Below, piece after piece: positions 32,392 to 40,469 of a DNA stretch of 64,000 nucleotides. The notes below the pieces were generated by a model. It was not told where the DNA came from. It did not search any database and worked only from the letters and a program-made list of their open reading frames with translations. Both the position numbers and the translations under genes were made by a program. How positions within the stretch are numbered: the stretch's first letter is position 1; every line of letters begins with the position of its first letter. This stretch comes from Actinophytocola sp963727495 (lineage in GTDB: Bacteria; Actinomycetota; Actinomycetes; Mycobacteriales; Pseudonocardiaceae), in NCBI GenBank assembly GCA_963727495.1, contig CAVSGQ010000020.1, forward strand, positions 186,001 to 250,000, given 5' to 3'.

Positions 32392-33658
32392 CGCAGCGCT
32401 CGTGCAGGGTGGCGGCCGCCTTCGTGACGCAGGCGGCCAGCCCGTCCAGGTCGGGCACCGCGTCGCGGTCCGCCTGGAGTCCGATGTGGACGCTGTCCCG
32501 GTAGGCCGACACCGCGACGCCAAGGCCGTGGCCGGCCGCCAGCGGGGCGAACGGGTAGATCTCCCGCAGCCCGGCCCCGCCCACGGTGAGCGGCACCGGC
32601 GGTAGCGGCACGTTGGTCACCACCGTGTCGAACAGCAGCGGCGCTGCCGCCCCCGCGGCCGGCGTGCACACCCGGTGCACCGCCGGCGGGATGAGGTTCG
32701 CCAGGATCGGGACCGCGCCGGGTCCGTGCGCGGGCCCGGCCGCCTTGTTCCGGTCCATCGCCGAGCGCACCAGCCGCAGCCGGCGCACCGGGTCGGCGAT
32801 CCCGACCGGCAGGTCGCACAGGTAGCCGGACAGCTGGTTGGCGCCGTCGGACCGCCCGCGGGCCCGGGTGTTCACCGGGACCAGCGCGCGCAGCGTCAGC
32901 CCGGCGACCGGCCGGTCCCGCTGCGCCAGCCAGTGCCGCAGCCCGCCCGCGAGCACCGCGAGCACCACGTCGTTGGTGGTGCCGCCGTGCTGGCGCCGGA
33001 TCTGCCGCACGTCGTCGAGGTCCAGCCGCACGAAGGCGAGCCGCCGGGCCGCCGAGGTGCCGCTGACCAGCGCCGGGGCCGGCGGGCGGCGCGCCGCGCG
33101 CAGGACCGTGCCGGCCCGTTCCACCAGCTCGCGACCCTGCCGCAGCAGGTCACCCGTCCCCGCCGCCGCGGCGGCCGAGGCGGCGCGCGGGCCGGCCGGC
33201 GGGGCCTGGTCGAACAGCGAGCCGGCCACCTCGACCGCGCCCGCCCCGTCGGCCAGCGCGTGGTGCAGCTTGAGCAGCACGCCGAACCCGCCGTGCGGCA
33301 GCCCGGTCACCACGTGCAGGTCCCACGGCGGGCGGGACAGGTCGAGCGGCGTGGCCATCCAGCCCGCGGCGTACGCGTCGAACGTGCGCCGGTCCGGCAC
33401 CCGGAAGCCCCGCACATGCGCGGCGGGGTCGAACTCGTCGTCGTCCCGCCACTCCGCACCGCCCGGCGGGAACCAGACCGGGTGCGCCCGCTGCCGCAGC
33501 ACCGGTACCGCCGCCGCGCGCGAGGTCAGCAACTCCACGAGTGAGCCCAGGTCGGCGGGTTCGTCGGGGCGGAAGACGGCGATGCCGCCCATGTGCATCG
33601 GCCTGGCGCGAGTCTCCAGGCACAGGAATGCGACGTCCAATCCGCTGAGTCGTGCCAT
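32387..33658 (-). CDS. WS/DGAT-family wax ester synthase/diacylglycerol acyltransferase
   Basis: The 423-residue protein has HHALADG at 132-138, the HHxxxDG active-site motif of bacterial wax ester/triacylglycerol synthases. It starts ARLSGLDVAFLCLE, has PWDLHVVTGL and the C-terminal FDTVVTNVPLP motif of the family. It uses acyl-CoA to acylate diacylglycerol or a fatty alcohol at the membrane. ATG 33658 follows GAGGTGG. It is convergent with aroG and follows pknL on the same strand with a 90-base gap. It is probably one of several paralogues in the genome (family habit). Confidence 0.88.
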   Translation of the reverse strand: MARLSGLDVAFLCLETRARPMHMGGIAVFRPDEPADLGSLVELLTSRAAAVPVLRQRAHPVWFPPGGAEWRDDDEFDPAAHVRGFRVPDRRTFDAYAAGWMATPLDLSRPPWDLHVVTGLPHGGFGVLLKLHHALADGAGAVEVAGSLFDQAPPAGPRAASAAAAAGTGDLLRQGRELVERAGTVLRAARRPPAPALVSGTSAARRLAFVRLDLDDVRQIRRQHGGTTNDVVLAVLAGGLRHWLAQRDRPVAGLTLRALVPVNTRARGRSDGANQLSGYLCDLPVGIADPVRRLRLVRSAMDRNKAAGPAHGPGAVPILANLIPPAVHRVCTPAAGAAAPLLFDTVVTNVPLPPVPLTVGGAGLREIYPFAPLAAGHGLGVAVSAYRDSVHIGLQADRDAVPDLDGLAACVTKAAATLHERCA

Positions 33659-33748
33659 GCGTTCCACCTCACCAGCGATCGGTGACCTTCGCATGGTCGG
33701 CGCGTTACGCCCGCGCGTCGAGGTGACGACCGCGGCCGTCGGCGCTGG

Positions 33749-35971
33749 TCAGGGGATGGTGAAGAGGGTGACGGTCGTGCCGGGCTGCACCCGGGAGTTG
33801 GCGCCCGGGTTCTGCCCGAACACCCGGCCGGCGCCACCGAACTGCTGCACCTGGACCTGCAGGCCCAGCTGTTGCAGGGCGGCCTGCGCCTCCTGCGGGT
33901 TCCGGTTCGACACGTCGGGCACGCTGATCGCGTTCGACGTGATCACCTTGACCTGCTTGTCGTCCCCCTCCGGAACGGTGTCCGCCGGCGGGTCGGTGCC
34001 GATCACCTTGCCGCCGTCGATGTCCTGGTCGAACTGCTGCTCCCCGTCGACGGGGGTGAACCCGGCGTCCTGGAGCGCGGCGAAGGCCTCGTCGCGGGTC
34101 TTGCCGCGCAGGTCGGGGACCGGCTTGGGTTCGGCGCCCTTGCTCACGATGATGTCGACCCGCTGGCCCAGCCGCAGCGGCGTGCCGCCCTCGGGGTCCA
34201 GCCGCACGACCTTGCCCTTGGGCACGTCGTCGCTGAACTCCCGCTTGCCGTCGTCGACCCCGGGTTGCAGGCCGACGTTCGTGATCGCCTGCTTCGCGTC
34301 GTCCACGGTGGTGCCGGGGCGCACGTCCGGCACCACCGGCGGGCCGGAGGACAGGACGACCCGCACGGTGTCGCCGCGCAGCAGCTCCGCGCCGGCCTTC
34401 GGCTCGGTGCCGATCACCTTGCCGGCCTCCACGTCGTCGCTCCAGGCGTTCTTGATCTCCACCTTGAAGTCGTTGTCGTTGAGCAGCTGCTCGGCCTTGA
34501 CCCGGTCCTTCCCGGCCACGTCCGGCACCGTGCTGTACCGGCCGGAGGTGAACCACCAGGTGGCCGTCGCGATCAGGGCGAGCGCCAGCACGGCGGCCAG
34601 GCTCCAGAGCACGATGTTGCCGCCGCGCTTGGGCGGCTGCCCGGGTCGGCGCGGCCGCTTGGGCGGCGGCGGCATCGGCGGGATCGCGGTGCCCATGCCG
34701 GGCGAGCCCATCGGCGTACCCATGCTCGGCGGGCCGAGCTCGGGCTGCGCGCCGAACGGCACGGACGGCGGGGGCGCCTGGTCCAGGTCGGTGCGCAGCA
34801 TCGCGCGGGTGCCCTGCGGGCCCATCGCCTGGAACCCGCCACCCGGCGGGCGCATGATCGTCGCGTTGGCCATCGCGGCGGGCCGGCCGACCTCGACGAC
34901 GTCCAGGTCGGTCGAGGTGGCCTCCGGGTCGGCGTGCCGGCCGGTTGCGGGCGGCTCGAACGCGCGGGCCCGCTCCACGGGCGACACCGGCACGGTGCGG
35001 TCCTGGATCGTCGGCTCCGGCACCGGGATCGGCAGCCGGGGCAGCGCCAGCCGGGTCCGCACCCCCTGCAGCTCGGCGAGGAACGCGGCACCGTCGGCCG
35101 GGCGGGCGGCCGGGTCGCGCCGGGTGGCCCGCACGACCAGGTCGTCCAGCTCGGGGGGCAGGCCCGCGACGCGCATGCTGGGCGCGGGCACGTCCTCGTT
35201 CACGTGCCGGTAGGCGATCGACAGGGGGTTGTCGCCGGTGTAGGGCGTGACGCCGGTGAGCGCCTCGTAGAGCACGATGCCGGCCGAGTACACGTCGCCG
35301 CGCACGGTCGCGCTGCCGGTCGTCACCTGCTCGGGGGACAGGTACGCGACGGTGCCGAGGATGATGCTCGAGCTGGTGGTGCCCGCGCTGGACACGGCGC
35401 GGACCAGGCCGAAGTCGCCGACCTTCACCACCGTGCCGTGCTCGCCGCCGTGCCCGATCAGCACGTTCTCCGGCTTGACGTCGCGGTGCACCAGCCCGGC
35501 GCGGTGCGCCGCGGCGAGCGCGCCCAGCACCGGCTCCATGATCGAGCACGCCAGCGGGACGTCGAGCGCGCCCCGCTCGGTGATGAGGTCCCGCAGCGTG
35601 CCGCCGTCCACCAGCTCCATGACCAGGTAGACCAGCGCGCCCTCGGGGCTGGTGTCCACCCCCTGGTCGTGCACGGCGACGACGTTCGCGTGATGGATCT
35701 TGGCCGCCGACCTGGCCTCACGCTCGAAACGGTCGACGAAGGCACGGTCGTCCGCGAACCGGGCGTCCATCACCTTGATGGCGACGCGGCGGTCGAGCCG
35801 GGTGTCCAGGCCGCGGTAGACCGAGGACATGCCGCCGCGCGCGAGCAGCGCGTCAATCCGATACCGCCGCTCGAGCAGCGCACCGATCAGCCGGGCTCCC
35901 CTTTCGTCCACGCCCGTGATGGTACGGAGCGGACCGGCGGCGCGTGGAGAACCCGTCGATTCTGTGCCCAT
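33749..35971 (-). CDS. pknL: Ser/Thr protein kinase with four PASTA domains (PknL locus)
   Basis: This is a receptor-type Hanks kinase of 740 residues. The cytoplasmic kinase domain spans about residues 37-300: LLARGGMSSVYRG loop, Lys66 in VAIKVMD, HRDVKPEN at 162-169, DFG at 186-188. A Pro/Gly-rich juxtamembrane segment, one transmembrane helix (NIVLWSLAAVLALALIATA) and four extracellular PASTA repeats follow, each starting VPDV/VPDL. M. tuberculosis PknL lacks PASTA repeats, so this form could sense peptidoglycan or lipid II. It is divergent from the Rv2175c-type gene, as in mycobacteria. ATG 35971 gives the full start. Confidence 0.92.
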   Translation of the reverse strand: MGTESTGSPRAAGPLRTITGVDERGARLIGALLERRYRIDALLARGGMSSVYRGLDTRLDRRVAIKVMDARFADDRAFVDRFEREARSAAKIHHANVVAVHDQGVDTSPEGALVYLVMELVDGGTLRDLITERGALDVPLACSIMEPVLGALAAAHRAGLVHRDVKPENVLIGHGGEHGTVVKVGDFGLVRAVSSAGTTSSSIILGTVAYLSPEQVTTGSATVRGDVYSAGIVLYEALTGVTPYTGDNPLSIAYRHVNEDVPAPSMRVAGLPPELDDLVVRATRRDPAARPADGAAFLAELQGVRTRLALPRLPIPVPEPTIQDRTVPVSPVERARAFEPPATGRHADPEATSTDLDVVEVGRPAAMANATIMRPPGGGFQAMGPQGTRAMLRTDLDQAPPPSVPFGAQPELGPPSMGTPMGSPGMGTAIPPMPPPPKRPRRPGQPPKRGGNIVLWSLAAVLALALIATATWWFTSGRYSTVPDVAGKDRVKAEQLLNDNDFKVEIKNAWSDDVEAGKVIGTEPKAGAELLRGDTVRVVLSSGPPVVPDVRPGTTVDDAKQAITNVGLQPGVDDGKREFSDDVPKGKVVRLDPEGGTPLRLGQRVDIIVSKGAEPKPVPDLRGKTRDEAFAALQDAGFTPVDGEQQFDQDIDGGKVIGTDPPADTVPEGDDKQVKVITSNAISVPDVSNRNPQEAQAALQQLGLQVQVQQFGGAGRVFGQNPGANSRVQPGTTVTLFTIP

Positions 35972-36058
35972 GGTCGTGTCCCCGCGGGCCGCCTGGCAGC
36001 ACGAAGAGGCCGAAAATCGTCCCGGCGCGGGTCCCGGCCGTATGGCATCGTGAGAGGC

Positions 36059-36427
36059 GTGAGTGCGACACCCTCCGCCGACGACGTGCTCGATCCCGGA
36101 ATCGAGGTCCTGGCCCTGCCCGAGGTGGCCGACCGGTTGCGACTCCCGGTGACGAAGGTGCGCCAGGCGCTGCGGGACGGTCAGCTGGTCGCGATCCGCC
36201 GCGACGGGATGCTGTGCGTGCCCGCCGAGTTCCTCACCGACGACGGGGCGATCGTCAAGGGCCTGCCGGGCACCATCACGGTCCTGTCCGACGCCGGGTT
36301 CGCGCCGGACGAGATGGTCCGCTGGCTGTTCACCGCGGACGACAGCCTCCCCGGCCGCCCCATCGACGCGCTGCGCGCCACGGGCGGCCGCGAGGTCAAG
36401 CGCAGGGCTCAGGCCCTCGCGCTCTGA
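36059..36427 (+). CDS. Rv2175c-type winged-helix DNA-binding protein, likely kinase substrate
   Basis: The 122-residue product has an acidic, flexible N-terminus (VSATPSADDVLDPGIE) and an excisionase/MerR-like helix-turn-helix (LPEVADRLRLPVTKVRQALRDGQLVAIRRDGM). A C-terminal part with a TITVLSDAGFAPDEMVRWLFTADDSL segment follows. The M. tuberculosis homologue binds DNA and is phosphorylated by PknL. Here the gene is divergent from the pknL-type kinase 87 bases away. The start GTG is preceded by CATCGT as a weak -10. Its end overlaps the convergent MauE-like gene by 19 bases. Confidence 0.85.
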   Translation: MSATPSADDVLDPGIEVLALPEVADRLRLPVTKVRQALRDGQLVAIRRDGMLCVPAEFLTDDGAIVKGLPGTITVLSDAGFAPDEMVRWLFTADDSLPGRPIDALRATGGREVKRRAQALAL

Positions 36428-37140
36428 CGGGCGGCTCGTTCCCGCTCCTCCCGGACGCGGAAGTAGCGGCTGCGCTCCGCGTCGGTGCCGGCGTGCACGA
36501 AACCGGCCAGGAACGCCAGGTGGGCGAGCAGCCGCCCGGGCGCGGTGGGCGCGGCCTGCATCTCCAGCCGGCGCGCGACCTTCGCGGAGCGGACCGGCCC
36601 GAGCCGCCCGCCCACGACCGCGGCCAGCGCGGTGAGCGAGACGATCGCGGCCGCCCAGCCGATCGCGTGCGGGCCGATCTCCCGCCAGGCGGTCGAGTGC
36701 CAGCCGGAAGCGCGCAGCCAGGCCAGCGCGGCCGCGGCGGCCGTCAGCGCGGCGGTCCGCCCCAGCTCGCTGCCCCCGGCGGGTCCCTCGGTGAGCGAGG
36801 CCCAGCAGCCGCAGGACGCGCCGCGGCGCACCGCGGCCACGACGAAGCCGAGGAACCCGGCGAAGGTGGCCACTGCCGCGGCGGCGACGGCCACCGACGC
36901 CGGTCCCCCGGCCGCGAGCAGGCCGGCCGCCAGGGCGAGCTCCCAAACGCCCAGCAGCCGGCCCGCCGCGGTCAGGACGCCGGGCCCGAGGACGCGGCGG
37001 GCGGCTCCGCGCGGGCCGAGGACCCGGCGCAGGGCCGCCGCCACGTAGTCGGGCCGAGCGAGCTTGGGCACGCCGGCCGCGGCGAGCAGCACGGCCAGCG
37101 TCAATGCCGTCCCCGCACCCCCGGCCGCCGCGTGCGCCAC
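36409..37140 (-). CDS. MauE/DoxX-like membrane protein with Cys-Gly-Cys
   Basis: The 243-residue product has at least four hydrophobic helices in its first 200 residues, with VLLAAAGVPKLARP near the start and VRRGASCGCWASLTEG in the first loop region after helix three. The SCGCW motif (two Cys separated by Gly) is like the redox Cys pairs of MauE-family proteins that help disulfide formation. The C-terminal 60 residues are basic and helical. GTG 37140 starts four bases after the small-protein gene upstream. It may act on the nearby two-Cys protein (inference). Confidence 0.7.
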   Translation of the reverse strand: MAHAAAGGAGTALTLAVLLAAAGVPKLARPDYVAAALRRVLGPRGAARRVLGPGVLTAAGRLLGVWELALAAGLLAAGGPASVAVAAAAVATFAGFLGFVVAAVRRGASCGCWASLTEGPAGGSELGRTAALTAAAAALAWLRASGWHSTAWREIGPHAIGWAAAIVSLTALAAVVGGRLGPVRSAKVARRLEMQAAPTAPGRLLAHLAFLAGFVHAGTDAERSRYFRVREERERAARQSARA

Positions 37141-37144
37141 GACG

Positions 37145-37423
37145 CTACAGCTCGTCGTAGCAGTCGACGACGACCGCCATCACGGCACCGAGCCCGGCGC
37201 CCGCGGCGACCGCTGCGATGGCCTCGGAGGCCGCGACGCCGGCGGCGGCCAGCGCCGCCTCGAGGTAGCCCGCGCCCCACCGGGACGCGGCGATGAGCAT
37301 TCCCTTGACGTCCTGCGGCAGTGAGCGCCACAGGCCGCCGATCTCCCTGACCGCGTCCTCGCCGAGGTCGGCCAGGATCTCGCCGTCCCGGCCCGCGCAG
37401 GTCGTGAAGTCGTCCCAAGACAT
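37145..37423 (-). CDS. Small hydrophobic protein with terminal cysteine pair
   Basis: The 92-residue product is not one I recognise. It has an N-terminal acidic segment MSWDDFTTCAGRDGEILADLG with Cys9 and a helical middle. A glycine/alanine-rich hydrophobic stretch (about 52-85) runs up to VVVDCYDEL with a second Cys near residue 88. Only two cysteines are present, one near each end. No signal peptide is evident. It sits between a Trp-repeat protein and the MauE-like protein with gaps of 19 and 4 bases, so an operon is likely. A secreted or membrane peptide is possible. Confidence 0.6.
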   Translation of the reverse strand: MSWDDFTTCAGRDGEILADLGEDAVREIGGLWRSLPQDVKGMLIAASRWGAGYLEAALAAAGVAASEAIAAVAAGAGLGAVMAVVVDCYDEL

Positions 37424-37442
37424 CGGTTCTGGTCCCTTCTTC

Positions 37443-37916
37443 TCAGCCGGCGGTCTGTTCGAGAGCCTGGTTGGTCGCCTGCAGCGACTCGCCCAGGGTC
37501 ATGGTGTTGGCGGCGAACGCCTCGATGAGCGGGTCGCCCTCGTTCACCACGCCGACCTCGGGGTCGGCGAGCAGCCCGTCGAGCCCCTGCGCGGTCAGCG
37601 CGTCGACGATCGTCCTGCTGGTGTCGTCCAGGCCGCCGTACCAGCCGTGCACGTGCTCGGCCATCTGCCGCAGGTACCCCGCGTCCGCCGCGTCGGCGGA
37701 GATCGCGATCCCGTTGGTGGCCAGCGCCTCGTGGAGTCCGCCGCCCTGCTCGCCGGCCGGCTGCCACGCGCTGCCGTCCCACGTCCACCGGCCGTCCTCG
37801 CTGACCTGGCCCACCTCGGCGGTCTGCGCCTCACCCTCCGGCACGGCCTGCCAGTCGGCGCCGTCCCACCAGTACTTGCCGTCCTCGGAGAGCTGGGCTC
37901 CCTCTGGCACCGTCAT
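37443..37916 (-). CDS. Small acidic protein with two DUF2510-like WDG repeats
   Basis: The 157-residue protein has two tandem copies of a short motif: LSEDGKYWWDGADWQAV at about 9-25 and VSEDGRWTWDGSAWQPA at about 36-52, resembling DUF2510-type Trp modules. The rest is acidic and helical (GLHEALATNGIAISADAADAGYLRQM and following). No transmembrane helix is seen. ATG 37916 follows GGAGGAG with perfect spacing, so it is strongly translated. It heads the small three-gene group ending with the MauE-like protein. Function unknown. Confidence 0.65.
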   Translation of the reverse strand: MTVPEGAQLSEDGKYWWDGADWQAVPEGEAQTAEVGQVSEDGRWTWDGSAWQPAGEQGGGLHEALATNGIAISADAADAGYLRQMAEHVHGWYGGLDDTSRTIVDALTAQGLDGLLADPEVGVVNEGDPLIEAFAANTMTLGESLQATNQALEQTAG

Positions 37917-38054
37917 CGAAACTCCTCCCTCGACGACCGGCCACGCTCGTCGCGGCCCCTTACCCGGAACTCTGACGGCTGCGCGGCGGCCGCAGCAGTG
38001 ACCGCGGACCGGGTGTTGGGGTGCCGGCGGTCACCCGAAGGGGCAGCTGTCGGG

Positions 38055-38982
38055 TCACCGGGTCCCGGTGGCCCGGCTCGCGACCGCGCGCAGCAGGCCC
38101 GGCACCGCGATGCCCAGCCGCCGGTGCGCCGGCACCACGACCCGCCGGCCGAGCACGGCGTAGTCGCTCGCCTCGATCTCGTCGAAGGATGCGGCGGTAG
38201 AGGGTGGCCGCGGTGCGCACGCACGGCCGGGACTCGCGGCGCAGCAACGCGATCCCGGGCTCCGCGCGCCGGTAGACGGCGTGGTTGTAGGCGACCAGGT
38301 GGGCGAGCGCGCGCCGCACCGCGGGGTCGTGCCGCCCGGTGCGGTGCGCCCGCTCCAGCCGGGCGCGGTCCACGCCGAACGCGGCGAGCTCCTCGGCGGG
38401 CAGGTAGAGCCGCCCGCGGTCGAGGTCCTCGCCGACGTCGCGGAGGAAGTTCGTCAGCTGGAACGCCTCGCCGAGCGCGGCGGCGTACGGCTCCGCCTCG
38501 GCGCGCGGGCCGGCCGTGCCCAGTACCGGCAGCAGCTGCAGGCCGATCACGCCGGCCGAGCCGTGCACGTACCCGGCCAGGTCGGCGAAGGTCCGGTAGC
38601 CGGTGACGGTCAGGTCCATCCGCATGGAGGCGAGGAAGTCGGCGAACAGCGCCGGATCGATGCGGTACCGCCGGACCGTGTCGGCGAGCGCGACCAGCAC
38701 CGGGCTCGCCGCCTCCCCGCCGCCGAGCGCCGCCGCGACCGCGCGCTCGAACGCGGTCAGCTCGCGGGCCCGGCCGGCGGCCGAGGTGGCGGCGACGTCG
38801 TCGACGATCTCGTCGGCCAGCCGGGCGAAGCCGTACAGCGCGTGCACGGCCGGGCGCCGGTCCGCGGGCAGCAGGCGGGTGGCGAGGAAGAACGTGCGCC
38901 CGTAGTGCGCGTTGATCCGGCGGCAGGCCCGGTAGGCGGCGGCCAGGTCGGGGCCGGGGCTCAACTCTGGCAGCTCACCCAC
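38055..38982 (-). pseudogene. crtB: Phytoene synthase with a C-terminal frameshift
   Basis: CrtB condenses two geranylgeranyl diphosphates to phytoene. From GTG 38982 the protein is normal through the two aspartate motifs LADEIVDDVA and TNFLRDVGEDLDRGRLYL and on to ATLYRRIL. At 38185/38186 one extra A (plus strand) shifts the frame. In the other frame the family C-terminus DEIEASDYAVLGRRVVVPAHRRLGIAV continues to TGA 38055. The catalytic part is unaffected. The indel may be a sequence error. The start overlaps the stop of the lipoprotein gene by 22 bases, and a TTG at 38964 (TTGA overlap) is an alternative. Confidence 0.82.
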
Positions 38983-40388
38983 TGGCCACCCGGGCACTCG
39001 CCGTTCTCGGAGGTGTAGTCGGCGACGAGCTTCGCGGTGAGCGCGTGCGCGGACACCGGGTCGTCGGTGGCCGTGACCAGCGCCACCGAGCAGGCCGACC
39101 TGGTGGTGGCCATGCAGCCGCGCAGCTGGTCGGTGGCGTGGTCGTGCCAGTACCGGTTGGGCACCACGCCGTACTTCCACACGTGGCCGGCGGCCTTGAT
39201 CTCGTAGACCGCGTGGCTGCCGTTCTTCTTGCCGTCGTCCACGGCGGCGGGTTTCGCGGCGGCCCAGGTCTTGAGGTCGCCGACGTCCGGCGGGTCGGCG
39301 AGGACCAGCGCGGACCACTGGGCGCCGTACGGGTGCGTGCCGGGCACCGAGTTCGCCTTCTGGTAGAAGCTCGCCCACTGCGCCGAGGTGATCTTGCAGC
39401 TGATCTTGCTGCTGGCACCCGGCGCCACCGGCCCGACCTGCGCGTCGCAGCTGCCGAGCTTGGCGCCGTCGCCGGTCCAGTCGGCCCGCAGGTGCACCCG
39501 GACGGCGGACTTGGCGGTGTTCTTGATGTCCACGACGAGCGTGCAGCTCGACGCGCCGCACTTGTCGAACTTGTGCGCGCCCTGCTGGATGCCGGTCAGC
39601 GCGTCGACGGCGGTGTCGAGCCCGCCGGCGGCCTTGGCCAGCGACCGGTAGAACGCGACGGCGCCCGGCGAGCTGTCCGCGACGTCGAGCACCACGTCGG
39701 TGACCGCCGTGTTCTCACCGCTGCCGAGCCGGTCGAGCGCGAAGCGCAGCACGCCGTACGGCTCCTGGGTCGCGAAGTAGACCTTGCCGCCGTCCACGTC
39801 GATCGAGTAGGCGTCGGTGCCCGCGATGCTCTCCTGGGCGTTGTGCCGCAGCTCCAGGTTGGCGGTGTCCTTGTCGACCTTGCCGGCGGCCTGCGCCACC
39901 ACGTCCGGGGTGAAGATCTCGCCGAACTCCACGCCGATCAGCGACGTGGGCAGCTTGACCCACCGGTCGGCCAGCGCGCTGCCGTCGCCGGAGGTGACGC
40001 CGAAGCGGGCGACCATGCCGTTCCAGAAATCGGCCGCGGCCTTGAGGTAGAGCGCGTCGCCGACGTAGAGGATCTTGGCGCCGAGGTCGTTGACGGTGAT
40101 GTCGCCGGACACCTGGCCGGTGAGCGTGGCGGTGACGTCGACGGTGAGCTTGGCGCCGTCGGCCGCGACCATCGAGCCGGTGTAGTGCACGGCGGCGGCC
40201 TCGGCGAAGTCGACCAGCGCCTGGGCGGTGCCCTCCGCGGTGGTCAGCGGCCCGATGTCCACCCCTCGCGGCGAGCCGGCGACCGCGTTGGTGCACCCGG
40301 CGAGCACGAGAGCCAGCCCGGCCACGAGCCCCGCGACCGTGACGCGCCGCCTCGCCGCGCCTGCCCGCGTGCCCTGATGTCCCCGCAT
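38961..40388 (-). CDS. Large lipoprotein inside the carotenoid cluster
   Basis: The 475-residue product has a lipobox ALVLAGC at about residues 26-32 and an LppX/LprG-like N-terminal domain (about 40-250). That domain has alternating strands such as AVHYTGSMVAADGAKLTVDV and DITVNDLGAKILYVGDALYLKA. A C-terminal domain with several Cys pairs (CGASSC, CDAQVGP, GCMATTRSAC, CPGGQWVSCQS) follows. ATG 40388 follows GGGGAG. Its position between crtI and crtB, with coupling to crtB, suggests a role in carrying or storing a lipid or pigment at the membrane (inference). I do not recognise a closer family. Confidence 0.72.
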   Translation of the reverse strand: MRGHQGTRAGAARRRVTVAGLVAGLALVLAGCTNAVAGSPRGVDIGPLTTAEGTAQALVDFAEAAAVHYTGSMVAADGAKLTVDVTATLTGQVSGDITVNDLGAKILYVGDALYLKAAADFWNGMVARFGVTSGDGSALADRWVKLPTSLIGVEFGEIFTPDVVAQAAGKVDKDTANLELRHNAQESIAGTDAYSIDVDGGKVYFATQEPYGVLRFALDRLGSGENTAVTDVVLDVADSSPGAVAFYRSLAKAAGGLDTAVDALTGIQQGAHKFDKCGASSCTLVVDIKNTAKSAVRVHLRADWTGDGAKLGSCDAQVGPVAPGASSKISCKITSAQWASFYQKANSVPGTHPYGAQWSALVLADPPDVGDLKTWAAAKPAAVDDGKKNGSHAVYEIKAAGHVWKYGVVPNRYWHDHATDQLRGCMATTRSACSVALVTATDDPVSAHALTAKLVADYTSENGECPGGQWVSCQS

Positions 40389-40469
40389 GGTGACTCCCCA
40401 TCCGGCTCCGCCGCCCTCGCGGCGCTGCGCTGTCCGGTGCGATTCCGCACCAGCGTGGAGTATCCCAAC

